From Rhizobiales bacterium 63-22 (GTDB lineage: Bacteria > Pseudomonadota > Alphaproteobacteria > Rhizobiales > Rhizobiaceae), in the NCBI GenBank assembly GCA_001898995.1, contig MKVZ01000003.1:19007-83006 (forward strand): 64,000 bases of DNA. Direction: 5' to 3'. How positions within the stretch are numbered: position 1 is the first letter of the stretch; every line of letters begins with the position of its first letter. Of the stretch, positions 52,832-61,999 are shown piece by piece. The notes under the pieces were generated by a model. The model was not told the DNA's origin. It searched no databases and saw nothing but the letters and a program-made list of their open reading frames with translations. Position numbers and translations under genes: made by a program.

Positions 52832-54172
52832 ATGGAGATTCAACTGGCCTCGACGCCGTTCGGCAGTCGAAGGATGACGGCTGCCTTGCTGTCGGCGCAG
52901 CAATATGCGCGGCGGCTGGAGAAAAATGCCGTCGCCGACAAGTGGCAGCTTCACCGCTGGCTGTGCGAAGCGAAGAGCGTTTACGCGCTGAGCGACCGTT
53001 CGCTGGCGATCCTGAAGGCACTTCTGTCCTTCCATCCCGACACGGTGCTGGACGGGAAGGGCGGCCTAATCGTGTTCCCGTCCAACCGACTGCTCATCGA
53101 GCGCGCCTGCGGCATGGCCGACGCCACCCTGCGCCGTCATCTCGCAGCACTTGTCGATGCCGGCTTCATCGCCCGGCAGGACAGCCCCAACGGCAAGCGC
53201 TATGCCCGCCGCGCCAAAGGCGGGGAGGTGCAGATCGCCTTCGGTTTCTCGCTGGCGCCGCTGCTGGCGCGCGCAGACGAACTGGAAGCTGCCGCCGAGC
53301 AGGTGCGCATGCAAAAGGCCGCCCTGCGCGAGGCCCGCGAGCGGCTGACATTGCTGCGCCGCGACATTGCCAAGCTGCTCGAACTCGCGCTCGCTGAAGG
53401 CTGGTCCGGCGACTGGAACGATCTCCATCAGCGCTTCCGCATAATCGTCGATTCCATACCGCGCCGCGCCGAACAGGCTGAACTGGCAGCGCTGGTGACT
53501 TCACTGGAAACCATCCGCCTTTCTATCGACAAGCTGTTGAATAAAAACGAAAATATTCGTATTTCGAGCGGCAGTGAATCCCAGAATGAGCGGCAGCAAA
53601 CGGAATCGAAACCAGAATCCTTTATTGAACTGACAGCGCCTGCATCAACCGGCAAACGCATGCAGACACCCGATCCCGCTCCGCAACAGGCGACGGTTTC
53701 GCTCGATATGGTGCTGCGAGCCTGTCCCGAAATTGCGGCCTATGCCGGTTCTCCCATCCGGCAATGGCCCGATCTCATCGAGACGGCGGCGGTCATCCGG
53801 CGGTTCCTCAACATCGACGGCAGGCTCTACGAACTCGCCAACAGAATGCTTGGGAAACACGACACGGCCATCGCCATCGCCTATCTGCTGCAACGCCATG
53901 GCGAGATACGCTCGGCAGGCGGCTATCTACGTGTCCTGACGGAAAAGGCTGCCGAAGGGGCGTTCTCGATCAGGCCGATGATGCTGGCAGCGCTCAGGTC
54001 GCATCAGGCAAAAGAAAGCCAAGAGCATTTCCAGCAAAAGTGCGAAGCGCCTACGCAGGGAAATCAGTCCACTGGACTGATCTCTGATCCTGCTTCGATG
54101 CGTTCGGAAATGCGTAAAAACAAAGAGATAGAGCGGTTCCGAGATTCCATGAAAACAGGAATCGCTCTATGA
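52832..54172 (+). CDS. repC: Replication initiator RepC
   Basis: 446 residues. N-terminal winged-helix region (LLSFHPDTVLDGKGGLIVFP and NRLLIERACGMADATLRRHL, then DSPNGKRYARR), long alpha-helical middle, and a C-terminal domain (DMVLRACPEIAAY...LIETAAVIRRFLNIDG). It initiates replication; in this family the origin lies within repC. Start has GAGAGGTGA upstream. The last about 50 codons are made of a dispersed palindromic repeat (54022-54171), so the C-terminal tail is not ancestral. Confidence 0.95.
   Translation: MEIQLASTPFGSRRMTAALLSAQQYARRLEKNAVADKWQLHRWLCEAKSVYALSDRSLAILKALLSFHPDTVLDGKGGLIVFPSNRLLIERACGMADATLRRHLAALVDAGFIARQDSPNGKRYARRAKGGEVQIAFGFSLAPLLARADELEAAAEQVRMQKAALREARERLTLLRRDIAKLLELALAEGWSGDWNDLHQRFRIIVDSIPRRAEQAELAALVTSLETIRLSIDKLLNKNENIRISSGSESQNERQQTESKPESFIELTAPASTGKRMQTPDPAPQQATVSLDMVLRACPEIAAYAGSPIRQWPDLIETAAVIRRFLNIDGRLYELANRMLGKHDTAIAIAYLLQRHGEIRSAGGYLRVLTEKAAEGAFSIRPMMLAALRSHQAKESQEHFQQKCEAPTQGNQSTGLISDPASMRSEMRKNKEIERFRDSMKTGIAL
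54022..54171. repeat. Dispersed palindromic repeat inside the repC 3' end (copy 4)
   Basis: AGAGCATTTCCAGCAAAAGT then GCGAAGCGC, an unrelated insert of about 50 bp, and TTCGGAAATGCGTAAAAACA followed by a long hairpin around AGAGCGGTTCC...GGAATCGCTCT. It supplies the final about 50 codons and the stop of repC. Confidence 0.65.
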
Positions 54173-54252
54173 GCGATAGCCGGAGCACTATGGAAAGAAG
54201 ATGCCCGTGCCCCTTTTATGGAGCACAGGCGCTGGGGCGAGGGAGGGTGGTA

Positions 54253-55461
54253 TCAGCCGCCGATTTTCTCGACCCGGTTCATGCGCAGCCGGCCGATCCG
54301 GGGCATGCCGGAACCGACAAGCGGGCGCAGATAGTCGTGGAAGGCGGGCGTGACGCCGTTGCCGGCCTCGTTGATGAAGGCATCTTCCATTACCCGCGTT
54401 TTCGCCGCGACCGAGGCGAGCGGGGAGAGGCCGTAATCGACCGCATAGTCGCCGACCCGCTTGATGGATACCGATCCTTCCGCCCCGGAGAGCCCGTATT
54501 GCACGGCGCGTTCGCCGACCTCGCGCGCCTCGCGCTGGTCGACCTCGGACACGCAGCCCGCAAACGAGCGTTGCAGATAGCCGAACGTATCGCCGCGCGA
54601 CCGCTTGATGCCAAGCTTTTCGACGATTTCCTCGCGCAGGAGATCGGCCAGCGCCCCGGTGCCGGAAAGCTGCACATTGCCATGCGCATCGCGCTCGACC
54701 GTCTTGGCGAGCCGGGTGATGATCGGTTCGCCCTTTTCGTCGTGAATGCCTTCGGAAACGGCGATCACACAGCGGCCGAAACGGTCGTAGGTCGCCTTCA
54801 CATCGGCAAGGAAACGGTCGATGAAGAAGGTCCGCTCCGGCAGATAGATGAGATGCGGGCCGTCGTCGGGATATTGCCGCGCCAGCGCGGATGCGGCGGT
54901 GAGGAAGCCCGCGTGCCGGCCCATGATCACGGCGCAGTAGACGCCGGGCAGGGAGGCATTGTCGCGGTTGGCGCCCATGAAGGCCTGCGCGACGAAGCGC
55001 GCGGCGGAGGGAAAGCCGGGCGTGTGGTCGTTGCCGACGAGATCGTTGTCGATGGTCTTGGGGATATGCACGCAATTGAGCCTGTGGCCGGCCTTGCGCG
55101 CTTCCTCGGCCACGATGCGCACCGTGTCGGCCGAATCGTTGCCGCCGATATAGAAGAACTCGCTGATCCGGTGGGCTTGCAGAACCTTGAGGATCTCCTG
55201 ACAATATTTGAGATCGGGCTTATCGCGGGTCGAGCCGAGAGCGGCGGCCGGGGTCGCGGCGATGGCCTCGATATTGGCGCTGGTCTCCTGTCCGAGATCG
55301 ATCAGATCCTGATTGACGATGCCGCGCACGCCATGGGCCGCTCCATAGACCGCCTCTACGGCGGCATATCTGCGCGCGCCGAGCACCACGCCGGCCAGCG
55401 ACTGGTTGATCACCGCCGTCGGGCCGCCGCCCTGCGCCACCAGAATTCTTCGAGCTTCCAT
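54253..55461 (-). CDS. pfp: Pyrophosphate-dependent 6-phosphofructokinase
   Basis: 402 residues. Catalytic PKTIDNDL, substrate motif MGRHAGF and N-terminal AQGGGPTAVINQS are present. The nucleotide position reads GGNDS, with Asp where ATP-dependent enzymes have Gly, so pyrophosphate rather than ATP is the expected phosphoryl donor; the reaction is then reversible. Cytoplasmic, Embden-Meyerhof step. Stands alone, convergent with repC; a palindromic repeat lies 36 bp upstream. Confidence 0.92.
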   Translation of the reverse strand: MEARRILVAQGGGPTAVINQSLAGVVLGARRYAAVEAVYGAAHGVRGIVNQDLIDLGQETSANIEAIAATPAAALGSTRDKPDLKYCQEILKVLQAHRISEFFYIGGNDSADTVRIVAEEARKAGHRLNCVHIPKTIDNDLVGNDHTPGFPSAARFVAQAFMGANRDNASLPGVYCAVIMGRHAGFLTAASALARQYPDDGPHLIYLPERTFFIDRFLADVKATYDRFGRCVIAVSEGIHDEKGEPIITRLAKTVERDAHGNVQLSGTGALADLLREEIVEKLGIKRSRGDTFGYLQRSFAGCVSEVDQREAREVGERAVQYGLSGAEGSVSIKRVGDYAVDYGLSPLASVAAKTRVMEDAFINEAGNGVTPAFHDYLRPLVGSGMPRIGRLRMNRVEKIGG

Positions 55462-55496
55462 GAATGTCTCCCTTTTCGGATTTCGGTCGTTTTTTT

Positions 55497-55548
55497 GCGC
55501 ATGCCGTTATCGCAAAACCGCGACGCACTTTTGCGCGACATGCTTTAG
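55497..55548. repeat. Dispersed palindromic intergenic repeat (copy 5)
   Basis: Reverse complement of the element at 51401-51452 with a few changes: GCGCATGCCGTTATCGCAAA at one end and TTTTGCGCGACATGC at the other. Confidence 0.7.
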
Positions 55549-55663
55549 GTCAGGCCTGATCATGCCACGGCCTTTTCGCGACCGAAAGCCTTAATCGGAC
55601 AAGGCAACCGGATCACATCACTTCGCGCAAATCCACCGAAGAATGCCTGGGCGCCCCGCCTGT

Positions 55664-56686
55664 TCAGAACACCCGGCAGTGTCCATGTACCCGCAGGCGG
55701 ACGGTCGGGCCGGGCGGCGGCTCCGCCACCTCGATATCGAAGGCGAGGCCGTCGATCGCGACCGTCGCCACGCTTCGCGGGCCGAGAAAGCGGCAGGCCC
55801 GCACCGTCGCCTCGCAGCCTTCGTCTGCCGTAGCAAGGCCGATCTGCTCGGGACGCAGCAGCGCGCGGACCTTGCCGCGCGCCGCCGGACAGGGGCCGGA
55901 AACGGGGATCGGCCCGAGCACGGTTTCCGCCATGCCGTCGCGCAGCGCGCCGTCGAGAAAGATGGCCTTACCCGTCAGCCGCGCCGCTTCCGGGCTGGCC
56001 GGGTTGCGGTAGACCTCCAGAGGCGAGCCGCATTGCATGATCGTGCCTGCTTGCATCACCGCCACGCGGTCGGCGGCGGCAAACGCTTCGGCCGGGTCGT
56101 GCGTGACCAGAACGGCGGTGGCGCGGACCGTGCGCAGGAGCGCCGTCACCTCCGCGCTCATGCGCCGGCGCAGGTCGAGATCGAGCGCGCTGAAGGGTTC
56201 GTCCAGAAGGATCACGCCGGGGCCGGTGGCGAGCGCGCGCGCCAGCGCCACGCGCTGCTGCTGGCCGCCGGAAAGCTGGCGCGGATACCGGTCGGCATGG
56301 TCGGCCAGCCCGACCAGATGCAGCATCTCGCGGATGCGGGCTTCCCGGCCTGCCTTTCCGCCCGGCCCGCGGCGGATGCCGTAGCCGATATTGCCGGCCA
56401 CGGTGAGATGTGGGAACAGCGCCCCTTCCTGTGGCACATAGCCGACATGGCGGGCCTCCGGCGGCACGAATCGGCCCGGTGCTTCCACGGTATCGGGGCC
56501 GAGCGCGATCTCGCCCGCGTCGGGACGCTCGAAACCGGCGACGAGGCGCAGCAGCGTGGTCTTGCCACAGCCCGACGGACCGAGCAGCGCCAGCATGGTG
56601 CCGTCCGCCACGTCGAGATCGACGCCGTCGAGCACCGCATGGCCGCGATAGGCTTTTGCGAGGGAGCGGATGCGGATATCGGTCAT
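55664..56686 (-). CDS. fbpC: Fe3+ ABC importer ATPase
   Basis: 340 residues: Walker [11 protein letters not shown]-loop VPQEGALFP, signature [15 protein letters not shown], Walker [14 protein letters not shown]-loop VTHDPAEAF and a C-terminal TOBE-like domain (about residues 235-340). Overlaps the permease gene by ATGA. The set ATPase/fused permease/iron binding protein with an Irr box identifies an Fe(III) importer. Confidence 0.92.
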   Translation of the reverse strand: MTDIRIRSLAKAYRGHAVLDGVDLDVADGTMLALLGPSGCGKTTLLRLVAGFERPDAGEIALGPDTVEAPGRFVPPEARHVGYVPQEGALFPHLTVAGNIGYGIRRGPGGKAGREARIREMLHLVGLADHADRYPRQLSGGQQQRVALARALATGPGVILLDEPFSALDLDLRRRMSAEVTALLRTVRATAVLVTHDPAEAFAAADRVAVMQAGTIMQCGSPLEVYRNPASPEAARLTGKAIFLDGALRDGMAETVLGPIPVSGPCPAARGKVRALLRPEQIGLATADEGCEATVRACRFLGPRSVATVAIDGLAFDIEVAEPPPGPTVRLRVHGHCRVF

Positions 56687-58272
56687 GTGAAGTCGGCCAT
56701 GTCGGCGTTGCGGCGCACGAAAACATAGACAGGCAGGGCGGAGGCCGCCACGAGCAGGGCGGCGAAGGGCGCGGCGGCGGCATATTCGCCGTCATTGGCG
56801 TGCGACCAGAATTCGGTGGCGAGCGTGGTCACGCCGATGGGCGCCAGCATCAGCGTCGCGGTCAGTTCGCGCATGACTTCCAGCGCGATCAGCGCCAGCG
56901 CGGCGCCGACGCCGGGCAGGATGTTGGGCAATGTGACGGTGGCGAAGGCGGCGAACGGTCCGCGTCCCAGTCCGCGCGCCAGTTCCTCCAGCCGCGGCGG
57001 CACCAGTTCGACGGAGGCGCGCAGCGCCGATTGCGCCAGCGGCAGGTAGAGCATGGCATAGGCCGCGAACAGCACGGCGGCGGTCTGGTAGAGGGGCTGC
57101 GCGTAGCGGATCGACAGGAACACCAGCGCCAGCGCTATCACCAGCCCCGGCAGGCCGTGCACCACATAGGGCAGGCGGTCGGCGAGCGCGGCGAGCCTCC
57201 CGCGATGGCGCGACGAGGCCAGCACGAGCGGCAGCGCCAGCGCAACCACGATCACCGCCGCCGGCAGGGCGAGGCCGAGCGAGCCGGCGAGGGCGGGCGC
57301 GAGATCGGCGAAGCCCGCGCCGCGCGATTGCCCGACCGCGAGCCAGTAGAGGAGCATGGCGAAGGGCACGCCGAGCGCCAGCACGAGCAGGGCGGCGAAG
57401 GCGGCGGCAACCGGAAGCTTCAGCCGTCCGAGCCGGCGCAGCGGCAGGTCGCGCGCGCTGCCGCGCCCGGTGCGGGCGACATGGGTGCGGGCGCGAAGCC
57501 GCATTTCGCCCCATGCCGCCGGCAGGCAGAGCGCCATCAGCACCGCCGATTGCAGCGCGGCGGAGGCGCTGTCGAACTGCAATTCGTAGGAAGCGAAGAT
57601 CGCCGTGGTGAAGGTCTGCACGCGCAGCAGCGCCAGCGCGCCGAATTCGGCGAACATATGCGTCAGCACCAGAAGCGCGCCGACGCCCAGCGCCGGGCGG
57701 GCCTGCGGCAGCACCACGCGGAAGAAGGTTTCCCACGGTCCGCGCCCCAGCGAGCGCGACACGTCCTCGAAGGCCGGGTCCATGCCGCGCAACGCGGCGG
57801 CGACCGGCAGCGCCACCAGCGGGTAGGTGGCGATCGCGAGGATGAAGATCGCGCCGGCCATGCCCTCGAAGGCGTCGCTGACCGATGACCACGCATAGGA
57901 GGATACGAAGGCCGGCACGGCCAGCGGCAGGCAGATGGCCACGCGCCATGTCCTGCGGCCCGGCAGGTCGCAGCGCTCGACGCACCACGCCGCCGCCGTG
58001 CCGATCAGGCAGGCGCCCGCCGTGACGCCGAGGCCGAGCACCAGCGTGTTGAGCAGCAGCGACAGGGTGAGCGGACGCAGCAATTCGCCGACGATGCCCG
58101 CCGGCCCCGCCTGCCATGCCCGCAGCGCCACATAGGCGAGCGGCAGGCAGAACATCGCCACCGGCAGGGCGGCGGCAAGCACCAGCCATAGCGGCGGCGC
58201 CTGCCTGCGCCTTCCCCGGCGGTGTTCCGCTGCCGGGTTCGCCGGGTTCGCGAGTGAAAGACCGGCGGTCAA
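56683..58272 (-). CDS. fbpB: Fe3+ ABC importer permease, two fused domains
   Basis: 529 residues with twelve or so helices and two EAA-type loops (FEDVSRSLGRGPWETFFRVV and LEELARGLGRGPFAAFATVT). A TTG start at 58272 overlaps the stop of fbpA; no ATG is nearby, so translational coupling is likely. Confidence 0.92.
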   Translation of the reverse strand: MTAGLSLANPANPAAEHRRGRRRQAPPLWLVLAAALPVAMFCLPLAYVALRAWQAGPAGIVGELLRPLTLSLLLNTLVLGLGVTAGACLIGTAAAWCVERCDLPGRRTWRVAICLPLAVPAFVSSYAWSSVSDAFEGMAGAIFILAIATYPLVALPVAAALRGMDPAFEDVSRSLGRGPWETFFRVVLPQARPALGVGALLVLTHMFAEFGALALLRVQTFTTAIFASYELQFDSASAALQSAVLMALCLPAAWGEMRLRARTHVARTGRGSARDLPLRRLGRLKLPVAAAFAALLVLALGVPFAMLLYWLAVGQSRGAGFADLAPALAGSLGLALPAAVIVVALALPLVLASSRHRGRLAALADRLPYVVHGLPGLVIALALVFLSIRYAQPLYQTAAVLFAAYAMLYLPLAQSALRASVELVPPRLEELARGLGRGPFAAFATVTLPNILPGVGAALALIALEVMRELTATLMLAPIGVTTLATEFWSHANDGEYAAAAPFAALLVAASALPVYVFVRRNADMADFT

Positions 58273-59297
58273 GCCAGACCGGCCTCGCGTTCCAGCTTCA
58301 GCGCATCGGCGGCGTCGCCCAGATCGGCGGGCGTGACATGCGGCGGCTGGAGCTGCGCGAAGGGCTTCAGCTTGAACGGCGACTTGATTCCGGGGCGCAC
58401 CGGATATTCGGCCACCGAATCCACGATGGCCTGCTGGCCGTCCTTGCTGCCCATGAAGGCGATGAATTTCTGCGCCGCTGCCTGCTTCTTGCTCGATTTC
58501 AGGATGCCCGCTGCCGAGACGGTGATGAGCGCGCCTGGGTCCTGGTGGCCGAAATAGAACAGGGCCGATTTCATGTTGGCGTCGCCGACTTCCTTCGCGA
58601 CGTTGAACCAGTAGTAATTGTTGATGAGGGCGAGCGGAATCTCGCCCGCCTCCACCGCCTTCATGGCGGCGCCGTTGCCGTTATAGGGGCGGCCATAGGC
58701 CTTGAGGCCCTTCAGCCATTTCAGCGCCGCGTCGCGGCCCTTCAAAAGCTTGATGGCGACGATCTGTTCCTGAAACGCGCCGCTGGTCGGCACATAGGCG
58801 ACGCGGTCCTTCCATTCCTCGGTGGCGAAATCGAGCACGCTCTTGGGGAAGGTGCTCTCCTTCACCAGCGCCTTGTTGTAGGCGACCACGCGCGAGCGCA
58901 TGCTGGCGCCGAGCCATGTGCCGTCCTTGGCGACATATTTCGCCGGCACCTGCGCCAGCGCCGCATGGTCGATCTTGCTGAGCAGGCCCTTTTCCGACAG
59001 GGCGGCGACGGGCGGGCTTTCCTCGGAATAGAACAGGTCGGCGGGCGAGGCCGCGCCTTCCTCGATGATCTGGTTGGCGAGCTGGCTGGAGCTTCCCTTG
59101 CGGATATCGACCTTGATGCCGGTGGCCTTGGTGAAGGCCGCCACCAGCGCGGCGGTGGTCTGCGCGTGCTGGCCGTTGTAAAGCGTCAGCGTGGTATCTT
59201 CGGCAAAGGCCGGCCCGATGGCGAAACGGCCCGCCGCGAGCGTGCCCGCGGCCAGCGCTCCGGTCTTCAGGAACTGGCGGCGATCGATCTGGTTCAT
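58269..59297 (-). CDS. fbpA: Periplasmic Fe3+-binding protein
   Basis: 342 residues with a twin-arginine signal (DRRQFLKTGALAAGTLAAGR, cleavage near AFAEDT). Class-II fold; the paired iron-ligand tyrosines are in INNYYWFNVAKEVG (about residue 225), with LTLYNGQHAQ at the mature N-terminus and LFYSEESPPVAAL. Start at 59297 has AAGGAG upstream. An Irr-type ICE lies about 82 bp before the start, so the operon should respond to iron/heme status. Confidence 0.92.
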   Translation of the reverse strand: MNQIDRRQFLKTGALAAGTLAAGRFAIGPAFAEDTTLTLYNGQHAQTTAALVAAFTKATGIKVDIRKGSSSQLANQIIEEGAASPADLFYSEESPPVAALSEKGLLSKIDHAALAQVPAKYVAKDGTWLGASMRSRVVAYNKALVKESTFPKSVLDFATEEWKDRVAYVPTSGAFQEQIVAIKLLKGRDAALKWLKGLKAYGRPYNGNGAAMKAVEAGEIPLALINNYYWFNVAKEVGDANMKSALFYFGHQDPGALITVSAAGILKSSKKQAAAQKFIAFMGSKDGQQAIVDSVAEYPVRPGIKSPFKLKPFAQLQPPHVTPADLGDAADALKLEREAGLA

Positions 59298-59378
59298 GGA
59301 CGGAACTCCTTCGGTTGACGGCTTGGAAATAACCTGCCTTCCTATGCCAGAGGGAGAATTTCCAAGCAATCCCAATAA

Positions 59379-59395
59379 TTTAGATAGATTCTAAA
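59379..59395. promoter_or_regulatory. Irr-type iron control element (ICE) before fbpABC
   Basis: TTTAGATAGATTCTAAA: near-perfect palindrome differing at one position from TTTAGAA-N3-TTCTAAA, the ICE bound by Irr in Rhizobiales. 82 bp upstream of fbpA. Confidence 0.7.
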
Positions 59396-59443
59396 CATGA
59401 ATAGGTCCGAAGGGCGGCCCCACTTCCGATAAGATGATGATAA

Positions 59444-59476
59444 TTGTCATTTATTTGTCATCAAACTGTCACAAAT
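59444..59476 (+). promoter_or_regulatory. Pho-box array before the Na/Pi cotransporter
   Basis: Three half sites in 11-bp register: TTGTCATTTAT, TTGTCATCAAA, CTGTCACAAAT. Plus-strand orientation points at the Na/Pi gene 240 bp downstream. Confidence 0.75.
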
Positions 59477-59715
59477 TGCCTGTTTCACAGGGCGTAACCG
59501 GCCCGGACATCACGCGGAATTGAATGGTCCGCGGGCATTTATGACAGAAGCCGGCAAAATAATTTGCCCCTTCGACTTGAGCCTGACATGATGCGGGTCA
59601 TAATGCCCGGCGGTGCTTCGCGGGACCGCCGGGACGGGACGGTCCACCCTCGCGAACGGGGAAGGGGACCGGCGGGCGGACAGATCCGACACAACCAGGA
59701 GGGGAGGTTCGACAG

Positions 59716-61371
59716 TTGAATATCGTGCTTACACTGGCCGATCTGGCCGGTTCGGTGGCATTGCTGCTCTGGGGCATCCGCATGGTGCAGACCGGCATCC
59801 AGCGGGCGCTGGGCGCGCAGTTGCGCCGGTTCCTGTCGCATGCGCTGCGCAACCGTTTCAAGGCCTTTCTGGCGGGCATCGGCGTCACCGCCATCCTTCA
59901 GAGCAGCACGGCGACCGGTCTGATGGTGACGGGCTTCGCGGCGGGCGGTCTGGTGGGTCTCGTTCCCGCGCTCGCCGTCATGCTGGGCGCCAATGTCGGC
60001 ACGACGCTGATCGTGCAGGTCCTGTCCTTCGACGTGGTCGCGATCGCGCCGGTGCTGGTGCTGATCGGCTTCCTGATGTTCCAGCGCGCCACGGCGGGCA
60101 CGCGCGATTTCGGCCGGGTGCTGATCGGCCTCGGCCTGCTCCTGATGGCGCTGCACCAGTTCATCGCACTGCTGGAGCCCTATGAGAACGCGCCGGCCCT
60201 GCACTCCATTCTGGCGGCGATCTCCAGCCAGCCGGTGCTGGAAGTGGTCCTCGCCGCCGTTCTCACCTGGGCGGCCCATTCGAGCGTGGCGGTGGTGCTG
60301 CTCGTCATGTCGTTCGCGGGGCGGGGCATCGTGTCGCCGGATGCGGCCTTCGCGCTCGTGCTCGGCGCCAATCTCGGCACCGCGATCAATCCCGTGCTCG
60401 AAGGCGCCACGGGCGACGATCCGGCGGCACGGCGGCTTCCGTTCGGCAATCTCCTCAACCGGGTGATCGGCGTTGTCATCGCGCTGATCGCGCTCGAAAC
60501 CCTGACGCCGCTCATCATGGCGGTCGAGCCGAACAGCGTCCGCGCGGTGGCGGATTTCCACACCGCCTTCAATCTGGTGCTGGCGCTTGTGTTCTTTCCG
60601 CTGCTCGGCCCCTATGCGGCCCTGCTGCGCCGCTGGCTGCCGACGCGCATCAGCCCGAACGATCCCTCGCGGCCGATCTATCTCGATTCGTCGGCGCGCG
60701 AGGCGCCGGCGGTGGCGGTGGGAGACGCGGCGCGCGAGGCGCTGCGCATGACCGACGTGCTGCAAGGCATGCTGCACGGCTTCCGCGACGCGCTGGACAA
60801 GCCCGACCGCCGGCAGATCGACGAGGTGAAGGAGACCGACGATATTCTCGACAAGCTCAACGCCGCCATCAAGGCCTATCTCATTTCGCTCGACTCGGCG
60901 GCGCTCACCGACGCGGACCACCGCCGCATCGTGGAAATCCTGACCTTCGCCACCAATATCGAGCAGGCGGGCGACATCGTGGACCGCAATCTGCTCGGGC
61001 TCGCCTCGAAGCGGCTGAAGCGCGGCCTCACCTTCTCGCCGGAGGGAAAGGCGGACCTGCTCGCGCTGGCGGACCGGCTGATCGCCAATACGCGGCAGGC
61101 CGCGTCGCTGTTCATGACGGGCGACATGCGTGCGGCGCGGGCGCTCGCCAACGAGAAGCAGGTGTTCCGCGACAAGGAGGCGGCCGCGACCGCGGCGCAT
61201 TTCGACCGCCTGCGCGCCGGCCGCATCGAGACGGCGGAAACGAGCGCGCTGCATCTCGACCTGCTGCGCGACCTCAAGCAGGTGAACTCGCATCTGGTCG
61301 CCGCCGCCGCCTATCCGGTGCTGCAGCACCACAAGGAGCTTCTGCCCAACCGCCTGCAAATGAACGATTGA
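59716..61371 (+). CDS. Na+/phosphate cotransporter family protein (NptA/YjbB-like)
   Basis: 551 residues: two Na/Pi repeats with inverted QSST-type motifs (AILQSSTATGLMVTGFAAGG near residue 60; WAAHSSVAVVLLVMSFAG near 188) and about eight helices, then a C-terminal cytoplasmic PhoU-like helical domain from about residue 330 (VKETDDILDKLNAAIKAYL). Start is TTG at 59716 with GGGGAGG upstream. It may import or export phosphate; a Pho-box array upstream links it to phosphate control. Confidence 0.9.
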   Translation: MNIVLTLADLAGSVALLLWGIRMVQTGIQRALGAQLRRFLSHALRNRFKAFLAGIGVTAILQSSTATGLMVTGFAAGGLVGLVPALAVMLGANVGTTLIVQVLSFDVVAIAPVLVLIGFLMFQRATAGTRDFGRVLIGLGLLLMALHQFIALLEPYENAPALHSILAAISSQPVLEVVLAAVLTWAAHSSVAVVLLVMSFAGRGIVSPDAAFALVLGANLGTAINPVLEGATGDDPAARRLPFGNLLNRVIGVVIALIALETLTPLIMAVEPNSVRAVADFHTAFNLVLALVFFPLLGPYAALLRRWLPTRISPNDPSRPIYLDSSAREAPAVAVGDAAREALRMTDVLQGMLHGFRDALDKPDRRQIDEVKETDDILDKLNAAIKAYLISLDSAALTDADHRRIVEILTFATNIEQAGDIVDRNLLGLASKRLKRGLTFSPEGKADLLALADRLIANTRQAASLFMTGDMRAARALANEKQVFRDKEAAATAAHFDRLRAGRIETAETSALHLDLLRDLKQVNSHLVAAAAYPVLQHHKELLPNRLQMND

Positions 61372-61402
61372 AGACCCGCATATGGGATCGAAACCCGATC
61401 AG

Positions 61403-61456
61403 GGCATTTCCGGCAAAACCGTTACGCACTTTCGCTGGAAATGCTCTATTTGTTTT
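61403..61456. repeat. Dispersed palindromic intergenic repeat (copy 6)
   Basis: GCATTTCCGGCAAAACCGTT then ACGCACTTTCGCTGGAAATGC, reverse complement of the core of copy 4. Lies between the Na/Pi and DUF202 genes. Confidence 0.65.
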
Positions 61457-61536
61457 CGCCGCATTCATGCGACGCCAAATGTTTCCGTTTAGCTGCAAAA
61501 TGCTCCAGGCGCGGTGCGAGAAATGAGGATTTCGAG

Positions 61537-61917
61537 GTGATACCCAGATTTAGCGACCATGCGGCCAACGAACGAACGTTTCTGGCGTGGGTCAGAACCG
61601 GGATAGCGACGATCGCATTCGGTTTTGTCGTTGAGAAATTCAATCTGTTTCTCAGGACCCTGGCGACGGCGGCATTGTCCGGAGAGAAAGGCGTCGGCGC
61701 AATTGCCCATTCGCACAATGCACTTGGCCACTATGACGGCACTGTGCTCGTCTTCTTCGGTATCCTGCTGATTGTGGTCGCCACCTGGCGGTTTGTCCGG
61801 GCCAGCCGACTGATCGATTCGGAAGAAAGTTATCCCATCACGAACGTCCGCACGGAAGTCGTCTTGTCGCTTATCCTGATCGCGGCGGCATTGGCGGCTT
61901 ACGTCGCGTTCTCCTGA
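61537..61917 (+). CDS. DUF202 family small membrane protein
   Basis: 126 residues with the DUF202/YidH signature NERTFLAWVRTGIATIAFGF near the N-terminus and three helices (the last LSLILIAAALAAYVAF). Function of the family is unknown. A GTG start at 61537 (GAGGA seven bases upstream) is preferred; an ATG at 61441 would include the palindromic repeat. Confidence 0.82.
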   Translation: MIPRFSDHAANERTFLAWVRTGIATIAFGFVVEKFNLFLRTLATAALSGEKGVGAIAHSHNALGHYDGTVLVFFGILLIVVATWRFVRASRLIDSEESYPITNVRTEVVLSLILIAAALAAYVAFS

Positions 61918-61999
61918 ATTCATGTGAATTCAGAGGCGAAAACGATGCGGCGACCGATTTCCCCCGCCGGAGGAGCTGCGCAGTTTTACGCAAAATGCT

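Noticed and set aside
59539..61359. 606-codon open frame opposite the Na/Pi transporter
   Set aside because: Shadow of a conserved transporter; charged low-complexity composition.
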